Assembly: GCA_016926065.1 (NCBI GenBank)
Contig: JAFGPI010000106.1
Location: forward strand, 1 to 32,372
Reading direction: 5' to 3'
Source: Candidatus Krumholzibacteriota bacterium
GTDB taxonomy: Bacteria; Krumholzibacteriota; Krumholzibacteriia; Krumholzibacteriales; Krumholzibacteriaceae
Length of the DNA: 32,372 bases
In this document: in pieces, positions 7,480 to 15,839 of the stretch
Position numbering within the stretch: position 1 is the first letter of the stretch
Layout of the letters: each line of letters opens with the position of its first letter
Made by a program: the position numbers and the translations under genes
The notes under the pieces: generated by a model
What the model saw: the letters and a program-made list of their open reading frames with translations, nothing else
What the model was told of the DNA's origin: nothing
Database searches by the model: none

Positions 7480-9432
7480 TTATTTAGGAGGCATTTTCTC
7501 CTTTATAGTGCCGCACCTGAGCATCGATGCTCCATAAAAGGAATTATAGACCGTATCCACTTCCTGCAGCCAGAAGGCACCCTGATTGTCATCTGCCATG
7601 GGACAGAATGTGAGGAAAAAATCTCTACTTCCTTTATGGCCAAATACATCATGGAGTTCGATCATGGTTCTTGAAAGGAGTAAAAAGGAATGACGGCTTT
7701 CCGCTATGTTCTTTGCGGTAACTCCTTTTTCCGCTGATTTTACAATCTCACCTGATAACTCCATCCATTTTTTGTGTTCGTTTCCCTGGAACAGATTCAT
7801 ATCAACCTTTTTTACGGTCCCTACCATTTTTTTATTAATTTTCACGGCCTGAGCATAGTCATCTGCAGCGAGAGCCATCTGAATCCTGAAATAGGTGTCG
7901 TATACCGGTTCCAGAGCATTCACGGCCTTGTAGTCCCGGAGTTGCCCTTCTCCTTTCTGACGTTCGGACGCGGCCATTTCACCAATCCCATTCTCACCGG
8001 TCATATGCGTCCCCGGACGGATTTCCGGAGTCCCGGTTCCCCGCTCATGTTGATGAATCAGACTCCTTGTTCCGCCTTCAGGATTCATCATGCTCGGCCT
8101 GGCGAGGATTTGAAGCTCGCTATCTATCTTGAAGGCTCCGTTTGTAACGACGAGTTCTCCCTCGATCAGACCGGACTTCACAATATAGTAATCACCGGCC
8201 CGGGGACCGAGCTCAACCTCCCGTCCCTCGAACACCGGCATTTCCGTTTCGGGCAGTTTTATATAAACCACAGCCCTCTTGCCTGTTACGAGCGGAGCCG
8301 TAACCGGGATCACCAATGGGGCCTCGGATATCACGGCTGTGGCTTTATCCACCGCCTCTCCCCTGATGTTCAATATGGAACTCACCGTTCCACTCACAAA
8401 CATTCCCGGTTTTAACCTGCCTAACCTATTGTCGGCTTCCACCCTGATATTAACCGAACGGGTCTTTTCGTCAAAAACCGGATCTATAAAGGTGATTTTA
8501 CCAATAAATCTGTTCCCGGGAAATGCCAGCGATGTAAATTCGACATCCCGCCCCACATCCAGCCAGGGGAGATCGGATTGGTAGGCCTGGAAGAAAATCC
8601 AAACCCTGGACAGATCGGCTATGGTATATATCCTTGTGCCTGTGTTTACATACATCCCTTCCCAGACGTTCTTTTCAATCACCGTCCCCCCCCTAGGCGC
8701 GTTGATGGTTAAATGATCGCTTGTTTCGCTGGAAAGCTCTATGTGTTTTATCTGCTCTTCGGTCAGACCATAAAGAAGAAGTTTCTTACGGGCTGCATCC
8801 AGGGTCGTCTCCGTAGTACCCTTGAATATCTGGTTCTCACTTTTTGATATTGATTCTACCGCCCGCCTTGCCTGGATCAATTCCTCCTGCGCACTTACCA
8901 GTGCCGGCGAATATATGGATGCTAACGGATCACCCTTGGTAACTGTTACTCCCGTGTAATTGGCGAATATAAGTTCCAGGCGCCCCGGCATCCATGCGGT
9001 GATATAAGCAATTCCGGTTTCGTCATAGTCGATATTTCCGGTCATTCTTATTTTTGCTTCAACAAATTTACGAACAGCTGGAGTCGTCTGGATACCGGCC
9101 AGCAGGGCAGCGCTTTTCGTCATTTTTAGTTGACGTTCTCCCAGTTCCTCTCCATCGTCACCCGATTCCACGGGAATAAGATCCATGAAGCAGATCGGGC
9201 ACTTGCCCGGCTCCCGAAGTTGAATCTGTGGATGCATGGAGCAGGTCCAAATGGTCGACTGAGGTTTCCGCCCTGCTGCGCCGGTGTCTTCGTGCGACAT
9301 TTCATGCCCCGGGGGGCTTTCCCCGCTGCCGCGGAGGAGGAATCCGAGGGCAAACGCCGTTATAACAATCAACACAGAGACTGCCAAACCGATTCCATGC
9401 TTGCGACTAATTTCATTCCAATTAATATTCAC
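7480..9432 (-). CDS. cusB: CusB-type RND adaptor with metal-binding HMBD and DUF3347 domains
   Basis: 650 residues. An N-terminal membrane anchor (about 13-33) is followed by a heavy-metal-binding domain (about 62-88: WTCSMHPQ ... GKCPICFMDLIPV), the usual membrane-fusion-protein barrel-sandwich, lipoyl and beta-barrel core (to about 470), and a C-terminal DUF3347 domain (about 505-645) ending in FCPMADDNQGAFW and MLRCG. It links the RND pump to the outer-membrane channel and probably hands over metal. His/Met-rich stretches (GHEMSHED) support Cu/Ag. The usual Gly in CPICGMDL is Phe here. It is followed by the pump gene after 12 bases. Confidence 0.92.
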   Translation of the reverse strand: MNINWNEISRKHGIGLAVSVLIVITAFALGFLLRGSGESPPGHEMSHEDTGAAGRKPQSTIWTCSMHPQIQLREPGKCPICFMDLIPVESGDDGEELGERQLKMTKSAALLAGIQTTPAVRKFVEAKIRMTGNIDYDETGIAYITAWMPGRLELIFANYTGVTVTKGDPLASIYSPALVSAQEELIQARRAVESISKSENQIFKGTTETTLDAARKKLLLYGLTEEQIKHIELSSETSDHLTINAPRGGTVIEKNVWEGMYVNTGTRIYTIADLSRVWIFFQAYQSDLPWLDVGRDVEFTSLAFPGNRFIGKITFIDPVFDEKTRSVNIRVEADNRLGRLKPGMFVSGTVSSILNIRGEAVDKATAVISEAPLVIPVTAPLVTGKRAVVYIKLPETEMPVFEGREVELGPRAGDYYIVKSGLIEGELVVTNGAFKIDSELQILARPSMMNPEGGTRSLIHQHERGTGTPEIRPGTHMTGENGIGEMAASERQKGEGQLRDYKAVNALEPVYDTYFRIQMALAADDYAQAVKINKKMVGTVKKVDMNLFQGNEHKKWMELSGEIVKSAEKGVTAKNIAESRHSFLLLSRTMIELHDVFGHKGSRDFFLTFCPMADDNQGAFWLQEVDTVYNSFYGASMLRCGTIKEKMPPK

Positions 9433-9531
9433 CGAAACTCCCCCTCAGAATACATGCATCTTATACCCGGAAGCGGTTAATCCTCGGGTTTACGATAGGT
9501 CACTCCTGATAATATTCATCTTTTTGACCAA

Positions 9532-10026
9532 TCAGTGTATGTGTTCTTCGTGTTTCTTTATGCTCTCTTTTTCTCCATGGTTTCCGTTCATATTTTCGAG
9601 TTTCCCAAGATACTTCGCGGGATCGGAATCGAATGCATCAATACACTTCTCCGAGCATAAATATATTCCGCGTCCCTTATAATAAACGAAAAAATCCTTG
9701 TTTATGGCATTTCCCGAGACCGGACAGGTAGTCTGAACATTTTCGAAAATAGTTCCTTCTGCCGCCGCTTTCTCGAAAAGCAGATCCGGATCGGCCTTGA
9801 ACTTGTCTATACACATCGGACAGCAAAAGTAAATTCTTTGCCCCTGGATATTCATGAATAGGGTGGTGTCTACGGCACCTCCCATCACTGGACAATGTGT
9901 CTGCTTTTTCAGCACCAAGGAATCCACCCCGGGGGATATTTTCTTCTCTTCCTGTGAATAGACGCAGACCGTGAAAAGCATCGAACTGATAGCGATTATC
10001 AATAAAATCTTTTGTTTTTTCATCAA
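9532..10026 (-). CDS. Periplasmic two-YHS-domain metal-binding protein
   Basis: 164 residues. A signal peptide (KKQKILLIIAISSMLFTVCVYS) is followed by two similar YHS/TRASH-like modules: about 45-88 (CPVMGG ... YFCCPMCIDKFKADP) and about 100-143 (CPVSGN ... YLCSEKCIDAFDSDP). The tail is His-rich (HGEKESIKKHEEHIH). The Cys pairs and His tail suggest soft-metal binding in the periplasm. It sits inside the efflux operon between the channel and the adaptor, where E. coli has the unrelated chaperone CusF, so a metal-delivery role is a reasonable inference. The two modules probably arose by duplication. Confidence 0.82.
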   Translation of the reverse strand: MMKKQKILLIIAISSMLFTVCVYSQEEKKISPGVDSLVLKKQTHCPVMGGAVDTTLFMNIQGQRIYFCCPMCIDKFKADPDLLFEKAAAEGTIFENVQTTCPVSGNAINKDFFVYYKGRGIYLCSEKCIDAFDSDPAKYLGKLENMNGNHGEKESIKKHEEHIH

Positions 10027-10059
10027 ATACCTCCCTGCAGAAAATCCTGAATTAGCCTG

Positions 10060-11403
10060 TTAATCCTTGCCGGTAAGCACTTCTATTTCCGCGAGCACTT
10101 TTGCCTTTTTCACCAAGGCCTGTTCCAGATTCAACCGGAAATTCAACAACTGCCGTTGAGTTTCTATAACGTTCATGAAATCCGTATCACCGGCTTGATA
10201 GGCAGTAAAGGTGACGTTTAACAATTGCTCTAACTTGGGGATGATCCCGTTTCGATAGAGATCGATTTTCCTCCCGGCATCCTCGAGCTCATACAATACC
10301 CGCTCCGCGGTCTCGTACAATTTGTTTTCCCGGTTTTTTAACTTGTATTTGGACATTTCCAGTCTTGCCCGGGCTTCGTTTTTCTTGGCAGAATTTTTTT
10401 CAAACCATATGGGAAGGCTGATACTTACATTGATTCCCCACGGATCCTTGCCGCTTTCTGGCATTTGAGGATTAATGGCATCCCCGATTTCGATATAATC
10501 TATTCCTATAGTAAAGTTGGGATATGAGGACTTTCCGGAATATCTTATATCAGCTTCCGCTTTCTTCATCATATGTTCGAGAGCCTTCAAATCCGGATTT
10601 TGGGCCACGATAAAATTTTTAATTATTTCTATATCAACAACAGACTCCGAATCCACAATGCTGACAGGAGCCGACAGCACCACCGAATCTGGAAGGTCGA
10701 GCGCGCTTGCCAATCTCGCGGCCACAGGAGCCTTTCTCCCTAATAACGACAGCAATTTGTCCTCTAGGAGACCGAGTTCGACTTGGACCCTGATCACGTC
10801 ACCTTGCCCAAGCAACGCCGTTTTATACTTGGTACGGGCCACGGACTCCCAGCTTTGCAATAGTTCCATGTTGTCTCTGGTGATCTTTATTTCCCGGCCT
10901 AGATAGTAATAATCAAAGTACGCTATTTTGACTTCGAAGAACAATTGCAGCTTTTTCGACCGGTATTTTTGATACGCGATATTAGCGGATTCAAATGCCG
11001 CGTCACTCCTGGCCCCCAACGTACCGAACCAAGGGAACATCTGCCTTAGAGCCACTCTGTGGTTCTGCGGTCCAACTCTGGTTTCCACCTTTTCAACGAA
11101 ATAGCCATAGGAAAGTACCGGATCAGGCAGGCCCGAAACCAGCGGAATGTGTTCCAATTCAGATTTCCATTCATAAAATGCGGCTCTCAGTTCGGGATTG
11201 TTCAATGCCGCAAAAGCCAGGTAATCTTCAAGCGTACCGCCAATATCGACCGCCCCCTCCGCGAGGTATCCTCTCTCAATAGATCTTGCCCTTGTATTCT
11301 CTGTTTCTCTGTTCTTGGCCGCGGCAGAAAAAGAAACCTGAAATAGAACTAATCCGGCGAGAATAAAGATTGTACCTCCAGCGTATCGTTTTTTAATACT
11401 CAT
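10060..11403 (-). CDS. TolC-family outer-membrane efflux channel (CusC/CzcC-like)
   Basis: 447 residues with an N-terminal signal (about 8-30), then the two-fold alpha-helical TolC repeat rich in coiled-coil heptads. Typical segments are LAAFAALNNPELRAAFYEWKS-like at the start of repeat 1, LPDPVLSYGYF, LRQMFPWFGTLGARS and, in repeat 2, NVSISLPIWFEKN and AYQAGDTDFMNVIETQRQLL. It forms the outer-membrane exit duct for the CusBA-type pump encoded downstream. The start has no strong Shine-Dalgarno and overlaps by 4 bases (ATGA) the stop of an 18-codon ORF, which suggests coupled translation. The gene begins 55 bases after the desulfurase-like gene. Confidence 0.9.
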   Translation of the reverse strand: MSIKKRYAGGTIFILAGLVLFQVSFSAAAKNRETENTRARSIERGYLAEGAVDIGGTLEDYLAFAALNNPELRAAFYEWKSELEHIPLVSGLPDPVLSYGYFVEKVETRVGPQNHRVALRQMFPWFGTLGARSDAAFESANIAYQKYRSKKLQLFFEVKIAYFDYYYLGREIKITRDNMELLQSWESVARTKYKTALLGQGDVIRVQVELGLLEDKLLSLLGRKAPVAARLASALDLPDSVVLSAPVSIVDSESVVDIEIIKNFIVAQNPDLKALEHMMKKAEADIRYSGKSSYPNFTIGIDYIEIGDAINPQMPESGKDPWGINVSISLPIWFEKNSAKKNEARARLEMSKYKLKNRENKLYETAERVLYELEDAGRKIDLYRNGIIPKLEQLLNVTFTAYQAGDTDFMNVIETQRQLLNFRLNLEQALVKKAKVLAEIEVLTGKD

Positions 11404-11456
11404 AAGCCATTATTCCTGTTTCGCCTCCGGGCATTGCCGTCAAAGACCTTTTTCAT
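11400..11456 (-). CDS. Possible 18-residue leader ORF before the efflux channel gene
   Basis: MKKVFDGNARRRNRNNGL followed by TGA that overlaps the channel-gene ATG as ATGA. It begins 2 bases after the desulfurase-like stop and has only a weak ribosome site. It could couple translation across the junction, or be the surviving start of a gene displaced when the metal-efflux genes were inserted. No family recognised. Confidence 0.25.
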   Translation of the reverse strand: MKKVFDGNARRRNRNNGL

Positions 11457-11458
11457 TC

Positions 11459-12622
11459 TCAATGTTTCTTCCATAGTGGAGAGAGTTCTCTTAATTTTGT
11501 TACCGTTTCCTTCACCGCGCCGATTACCACCGGCGCGTCTTCGGCTTTGGTGGAGCGTCCCAGGGTCAGTACCATGGAACCGTGAACCTCTTCGTGCTTC
11601 AAGCCAATGGCCAGCAGAACATGGGAAGCCTCCAGGGTCTGGGATGAACAGGCCGATCCGGTGGAAACCTGGATGCCCTGCCGGTCCAGAAGCAGCAGGA
11701 TGCCTTCGCCTTCGATGCCGGTGAACCGGAAGCTCGCGTGGTGGGGCAGCCTTTTTTCGGGATGTCCGGTCAAGAACGTCTCCTCCACCTCCAGTATGCC
11801 CTTTATAAGAGCGTCCCTGATCTTCTTCAGCCTCGCGCTCTCCCTCTCCATTTCCAGGCCGGCCAGCCTGGCCGCTTCCCCCATGCCCGCTATGGCAAAA
11901 ATATTTTCGGTGCCCGATCTCAAACCCCGCTCCTGCCCACCCCCGGGTAGGAGCGGCTGAAGCTTCAGGCCCGGTTTCACGTAGAGCGCCCCCGCCCCTC
12001 TCGGTCCGTAAAGATCGTTTGAGGACAGGGTAAGCAGATCTATCCCCTCGGCCTGGACGTCCAGGGGAATCCTCCCCGCGGCCGCCGTCGCGTCCACGTG
12101 CAGGTATCCCCCCCGGCCGTGTACGATTCCGCTTATCTCCCGGATCGGCTCGATGGTCCCTATCTCGTTGTTGGCGTAGAGCACGGAAGTCACCACGGTC
12201 TCTTCCGTCACTACTTCCTCCAGCTTTTTTAGATCCACGATTCCGTACGAATCGACCGGCACCAGGTCGTACTCGAATCCGTTCTTCTTCAGTTCCTTCA
12301 GGGGATTTAGCACCGACATGTGCTCTATGGAGCTCGAGGCCACCCGCCTGCCCCGGGCGACGTTCCGGTAGGCGGTCCCTTTTATGGCCAGGTTGTTGGC
12401 CTCGGTGGCGCCCCCGGTGAAAATGACGCTTTTTTCGCCCGGCGCGTTAATGAAGTCCGCGATCTTCCGCCTCGCCTCATCGATTGCCTTCTTCGCTTCC
12501 AATCCGGCGGAATGCAGGGACGAGGGATTGCCGAAATCCTCTTTAAGGTAGCGGACGGCGAACTCGAAAACTCTTTGGTCCACCGGCATGGAAGATTGAT
12601 GATCCAGAAATATCCTCTTCAT
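11459..12622 (-). CDS. IscS/NifS-like protein lacking the PLP lysine (predicted non-desulfurase)
   Basis: 387 residues, full length for class I cysteine desulfurases, with the family fold clear throughout (FTGGATEANNLAIKG, YANNEIGTIEPI, GGGQERGLRSGTEN). Against E. coli IscS, the Schiff-base Lys206 and its His205 neighbour (SGHKIYGPKG) are replaced by Asn202-Asp203 (SSNDLYGPRG), and Gln183, which contacts PLP, is Ala180 (VDATAAAGRIP). His101 and the persulfide loop Cys325 (TGSACSSQTLE) are kept. It therefore cannot form the normal internal aldimine but could still carry a sulfur or be a cluster ligand. Archaeoglobus fulgidus IscS is known to have Asp at this position and to lack desulfurase activity. 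Its operon partners are DsrE- and TusA-like sulfur carriers. The reading frame is intact, so it is not an ordinary pseudogene. Confidence 0.9.
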   Translation of the reverse strand: MKRIFLDHQSSMPVDQRVFEFAVRYLKEDFGNPSSLHSAGLEAKKAIDEARRKIADFINAPGEKSVIFTGGATEANNLAIKGTAYRNVARGRRVASSSIEHMSVLNPLKELKKNGFEYDLVPVDSYGIVDLKKLEEVVTEETVVTSVLYANNEIGTIEPIREISGIVHGRGGYLHVDATAAAGRIPLDVQAEGIDLLTLSSNDLYGPRGAGALYVKPGLKLQPLLPGGGQERGLRSGTENIFAIAGMGEAARLAGLEMERESARLKKIRDALIKGILEVEETFLTGHPEKRLPHHASFRFTGIEGEGILLLLDRQGIQVSTGSACSSQTLEASHVLLAIGLKHEEVHGSMVLTLGRSTKAEDAPVVIGAVKETVTKLRELSPLWKKH

Positions 12623-12630
12623 TTCTCCTC

Positions 12631-12990
12631 CTAGAAATTCAAAACGGCATCCGCGTCCAGCGCCAGGTCGTTCAGGGTCGCGGCCCCCACGATTTTCGCC
12701 GCGGGAATGAAATCGCCCCTGGGAATTCCCAGCAAGCGGGTGCTTTGCTCGCAGACATACAGCTTCACACCCGCGCTGACCGCCTGGTCCATGACCTCTT
12801 TCAGCCCGGGAAAACCTTCCATTTCGATCTTTTCGGCCTCGCCTTTCTTGACCACGGTTACGCCCTTTATGAGAAAGTAAATATCGGCCTCCACATCCAT
12901 CGCCCGGGCGGTGGCGGCAAGGATGAAGGGGGCGTAAAGCCTCTCCGGCGTATCGATGCCGCTGCTTTGCACGTATAGAATTTTACTCAT
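12631..12990 (-). CDS. DsrE-family sulfur-carrier-like protein
   Basis: 119 residues from ATG 12990, with AGGGGGG 8 bases upstream; the track start (GTG 12999) is too close to that ribosome site. The fold signature is a Rossmann-like DsrE/DsrF domain: KILYVQSSG at the start, DIYFLIKGVTVVKK in the middle and VKLYVCEQS near residue 80, where the conserved Cys that carries persulfide in DsrE-type proteins is present. Cytoplasmic. The stop is 8 bases before the IscS-like gene and the start is close to the tusA-like stop, so the three are almost surely co-translated. Probable role: an intermediate in sulfur relay with TusA. Confidence 0.85.
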   Translation of the reverse strand: MSKILYVQSSGIDTPERLYAPFILAATARAMDVEADIYFLIKGVTVVKKGEAEKIEMEGFPGLKEVMDQAVSAGVKLYVCEQSTRLLGIPRGDFIPAAKIVGAATLNDLALDADAVLNF

Positions 12991-13003
12991 CTGATCCACC
13001 CCC

Positions 13004-13309
13004 CTATTTCAACCTTTTTATCAGAAAGGTCATGGTACTGTCCTTTTTGCCAAACTCCAGTATTTCCTGGCCGGCTCTTTTGGCCCAGCTTTTAATATCC
13101 TGCTCGGCGGCGGGATCATCCGCCACCACCTTCAGCACCCGGCCGACCTCAATCTCTCCCAGGGCCTGCTTCGTCATCAAGATCGGCAGGGGACAGTAAA
13201 GCCCCACGCAATCCAGTTCGGCGTCGTGCCGCGCCGCGTTATTCCTTCCCCCATCAGGATCGCGGCGCGTTACATCGCTTTTCCCTGTATCGAAATCTCG
13301 CCGCTTCAT
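13004..13309 (-). CDS. TusA-family sulfur carrier with a repetitive N-terminal extension
   Basis: 101 residues from ATG 13309, which overlaps the ferredoxin-like stop as ATGA with GGAGAG just upstream; the 217-residue track ORF is a read-through of the preceding gene in another frame. Residues about 30-101 are a TusA/SirA domain: LDCVGLYCPLPILMTKQAL with the CPxP active Cys, and KSWAKRAGQEILEF. The first 30 residues are unusual: three 12-residue units with RRDxDxG (MKRRDFDTGKSD, VTRRDPDGGRNN, AARHDAE). The domain passes persulfide sulfur between partners in the cytoplasm. The neighbours (DsrE-like and IscS-like) make a small sulfur-transfer cassette. An internal start nearer the domain cannot be excluded. 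Confidence 0.86.
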   Translation of the reverse strand: MKRRDFDTGKSDVTRRDPDGGRNNAARHDAELDCVGLYCPLPILMTKQALGEIEVGRVLKVVADDPAAEQDIKSWAKRAGQEILEFGKKDSTMTFLIKRLK

Positions 13310-13332
13310 ATTATCTCTCCCTGTATCGAAAT
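13222..13332 (-). repeat. 36-bp tandem repeats spanning the ferredoxin/tusA junction
   Basis: The 15-mer ATTTCGATACAGGGA occurs twice exactly 36 bases apart (13318-13332 and 13282-13296 on the plus strand as TCCCTGTATCGAAAT), and a more diverged third unit follows (ATCCTGATGGGGGAA). The first unit includes the end of the upstream gene, the Shine-Dalgarno and the tusA ATG; the next two encode the 12-residue repeats of the TusA extension. The pattern suggests a start region that was tandemly copied and then translated. Confidence 0.65.
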
Positions 13333-14136
13333 GATGTAATTCTGAATCGGTATCTTCATTCCCGATTTCTCCAAAGCCTTCTTCACGATCATCCCCACCC
13401 CCCCGCAGCAGGGAACCTCCATCTGGACCGTGGTGATCGATTTGATCCGGTGGGTGGAGAATATGGCGGCAAGCTTGGTTACGTATTCCTCTATATAGGG
13501 GTCCAGCTTGGGGCAGAACATTATCACGATCCTCCCCCGCACGAATCTCCGGTGAAAATCGGCATAGGCGAAGGGAGAACAATCGGCCACGATCAGCAGA
13601 TCGGCATTGGTGAAATAGGAGGCGGCGGGATTGAGCAGCTTCAGTTGCACCGGCCACTGTCTCAGTTCCGAGGCCATCTCGCCCCCCCCGGCGGTCTCCT
13701 CTCCCCCGGCCGCTCTCTCCCTGAAATCCTTCATCATCGCACCCGGGCAGCCTCCCCCCTGACGAGGAGATCCGGAGTCATGGAAATCGGGTATTTCGAT
13801 TCCGTTTTCGCGAAGGTATGCCATAGCCTGTTTCAGGTATTCCATCTCATGATGGTCCTTGAGATGCTTCAGGTGCGCCTTAATCGTGTTTTCCCCCTGG
13901 GCAACGATGTTTTTCATCACCTTCCGCTCATCGTAAGGCTCGGCCTCCCTTTCCTCGATCGCAATCGCTCCCCGGGGGCAGGTATTGATACAGGCCCCCA
14001 GCCCGTCACAGAAGAGATCGCTGATCAGCCGCGCCTTTCCGTCTATAATCTGCAGCGCTCCCTCGGGGCAGTCGGGCACGCAGGCTCCGCATCCGTCGCA
14101 TTTCTCAGTATCGATCTTGATTATTTTCCTTTTCAT
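13306..14136 (-). CDS. Dicluster ferredoxin-domain protein linked to hcp
   Basis: 276 residues. The N-terminus holds a ferredoxin domain with one complete 4Fe-4S motif, CDGCGACVPDCP (about 13-24), and a second, CDGLGACINTCP (about 43-54), in which the middle Cys is Leu; this CDGLGAC form is common in this protein family. The remaining 220 residues have a family-typical Cys set (GGCPGAMM, VADCSPFAYADFH, MFCPKLDPY, EVPCCGGVGM) that could hold another cluster or substrate. Such proteins are often encoded beside hybrid-cluster protein genes in anaerobes and are plausible electron donors for it. It starts 61 bases after hcp and overlaps tusA by 4 bases. The C-terminal domain's function is unknown. 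Confidence 0.82.
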   Translation of the reverse strand: MKRKIIKIDTEKCDGCGACVPDCPEGALQIIDGKARLISDLFCDGLGACINTCPRGAIAIEEREAEPYDERKVMKNIVAQGENTIKAHLKHLKDHHEMEYLKQAMAYLRENGIEIPDFHDSGSPRQGGGCPGAMMKDFRERAAGGEETAGGGEMASELRQWPVQLKLLNPAASYFTNADLLIVADCSPFAYADFHRRFVRGRIVIMFCPKLDPYIEEYVTKLAAIFSTHRIKSITTVQMEVPCCGGVGMIVKKALEKSGMKIPIQNYIISIQGEII

Positions 14137-14197
14137 TTACTCACCCGTTGTTTATTCCTTTGCACGGCTCACCTGGGCGCCCCGGCCGATCCTCCCC

Positions 14198-15508
14198 TCA
14201 ACCCATCATGCGAGCGATATCCTCCCGCGGGTCCCCCATGAGCCGGATTCCGTAATTATCAACCAGCACCCGGAGGATCTCGTCGTTGATCCAGGCCGGT
14301 ATGATAGGTCCCAGGGTAACGCCTTTAATGCCCAGATGGAGGAGGCTCCAAAGGATGGCGACCGCTTTTTGTTCCATCCAGCTGATATTCAGCTCGAGCG
14401 GCAAATCGTTGATTTCCACCTTGAACAGGCCGGCCAGCGCGGTGGCGATCTCGACGGCCACGATGGCATCGTTACATTGGCCCAGATCGATAAGGCGCGG
14501 CACCCCCTCGATATCGCCCAGATCCATGTCGTTGAACCGGAACTTCCCGCAGGCCAAGGTGAGAACCACGGTATCGGGCGGAAGATTTTCCACGAATTCC
14601 CGGTAATAAACGCTCCTTTTCAGCGGCGCGTCGCAACCTCCCACCAGGAAAAACCTTTTTATCTTACCGGCCTGGACCAGCTCCTTTATCTTGCCCGCCA
14701 GGGATAGCACCACCCCGGCGGAGAATCCCGTGGTGAGTTGATAATCCCCGGGTTTATCCGGCAGCTCCGGAAGCGCTGCGGCCTTCTCCATGACCGCGCT
14801 GAAATCATATCCCTCAACATGCTTTACCCCCGGCATGTGCACTGGCCCGCTGGTGAACATGCGGTCCCTATACTCCTCCCGGGGAGGCATGATACAGTTG
14901 GAAGTGACCAGGATGGCCACCGGATATTCGGCGAATAATTTTTTCTGATCGAACCACGCCTTCCCCAGATTTCCGGCCAAATGAGCGTACTTGCGCAGGC
15001 CCGGGTATCCGTGGGCGGGTAACATCTCGGAATGGGTATAGACATTTATACCGCTTCCCTCTGTTTGCTTGAGAAGCTCTTCCAGCGCCTTGAGGCTATG
15101 TCCGGTGATAAGGATACCGGGGCCCTTGACGGTGCCCGTTTCAACCTTTACAGGCTGGGGTTCCCCGTATGCCTCTATATGCGCCCGCTTGAGGAGCTTC
15201 ATGGTACGGATATTCATCGCCCCCGCCTCCAGGGCCATGCGGACGAACTCTTCCCCGTCGAAATTCACGTTCGTGAGGGTGGAATAATACGTCCGGGCGA
15301 GAAATTCATTGACCACATCATCGGTGTATCCCAGCTCGCGAGCGTGATAGAGGTAGGCCGATATCCCCTTGGAGGCGAATAGCAGGTTATCCTGCAGGCG
15401 CGCCACGGTAGCTTCCTTGCCGCATACGCCCTTTACGGTGCATCCGGTTCCCTGAGCGGTTTGTGAACACTGGTAACAAAACATTCCTGGTTTTTTATCT
15501 TCAGACAT
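14198..15508 (-). CDS. hcp: Hybrid-cluster protein / hydroxylamine reductase, short class III form
   Basis: 436 residues, about 110 shorter than E. coli or Desulfovibrio Hcp, matching the class that lacks one helical domain. The N-terminal cluster motif is [19 protein letters not shown] (Cx2C-x8-Cx5C, the 4Fe-4S type). All hybrid-cluster ligands of the Desulfovibrio protein can be found: [45 protein letters not shown] and SWMEQKAV. Hcp acts in the cytoplasm on NO and hydroxylamine (NO reductase activity in E. coli, hydroxylamine reductase in vitro). AGGGGG precedes the ATG. It is the first gene of the minus-strand block and faces an Rrf2 regulator across a 1-kb control region, the usual layout for nitrosative-stress genes. 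Confidence 0.95.
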   Translation of the reverse strand: MSEDKKPGMFCYQCSQTAQGTGCTVKGVCGKEATVARLQDNLLFASKGISAYLYHARELGYTDDVVNEFLARTYYSTLTNVNFDGEEFVRMALEAGAMNIRTMKLLKRAHIEAYGEPQPVKVETGTVKGPGILITGHSLKALEELLKQTEGSGINVYTHSEMLPAHGYPGLRKYAHLAGNLGKAWFDQKKLFAEYPVAILVTSNCIMPPREEYRDRMFTSGPVHMPGVKHVEGYDFSAVMEKAAALPELPDKPGDYQLTTGFSAGVVLSLAGKIKELVQAGKIKRFFLVGGCDAPLKRSVYYREFVENLPPDTVVLTLACGKFRFNDMDLGDIEGVPRLIDLGQCNDAIVAVEIATALAGLFKVEINDLPLELNISWMEQKAVAILWSLLHLGIKGVTLGPIIPAWINDEILRVLVDNYGIRLMGDPREDIARMMG

Positions 15509-15666
15509 AATTCCCCCTAACCTTGACGGTTATTATAAATCGAAAGAATTGATTATTGATCGATCCGGCTCCACGGTTTCCAGGTATGCCACCTCCCCTT
15601 TCGAATTTCCAGCCGGCAGCGAATAACTATAAACTTTCAAGAGCGCTCCACTTTCTTAATATATTT

Positions 15667-15728
15667 TATTTGTCAATACTAATTCCAATACTATAATACA
15701 TATTATCTTGATTTTAATATTTGTCAAT
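15667..15728. repeat. 11-bp direct repeat TATTTGTCAAT upstream of hcp
   Basis: TATTTGTCAAT occurs at 15667-15677 and 15718-15728, 51 bases apart, in an AT-rich stretch. On the minus strand each gives a TTGACA box; only the distal one has a good -10 partner. They could be promoter elements, regulator half-sites, or chance in AT-rich sequence. Confidence 0.4.
15700..15727 (-). promoter_or_regulatory. Candidate sigma70 promoter for hcp
   Basis: On the minus strand TTGACA (15727-15722), 16-base spacer, TAATAT (15705-15700). It would give an hcp leader of about 190 bases. A second TATAAT (15537-15532) nearer the gene lacks a good -35 and might need an activator. Confidence 0.5.
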
Positions 15729-15839
15729 GAGTTAATTTCACAATTTTAATATGTTGCAATTACATAACAAGTTACCATTGCATATTATTCCCTGAACAGG
15801 GCCACAAAGATATGGATTAAAAAAATTTTAAAATAAAAC

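Noticed and set aside
11459-12622. Desulfurase-like gene as a plain functional iscS/nifS
   Set aside because: The PLP lysine and its partner residues are replaced, so the symbol would mislead.
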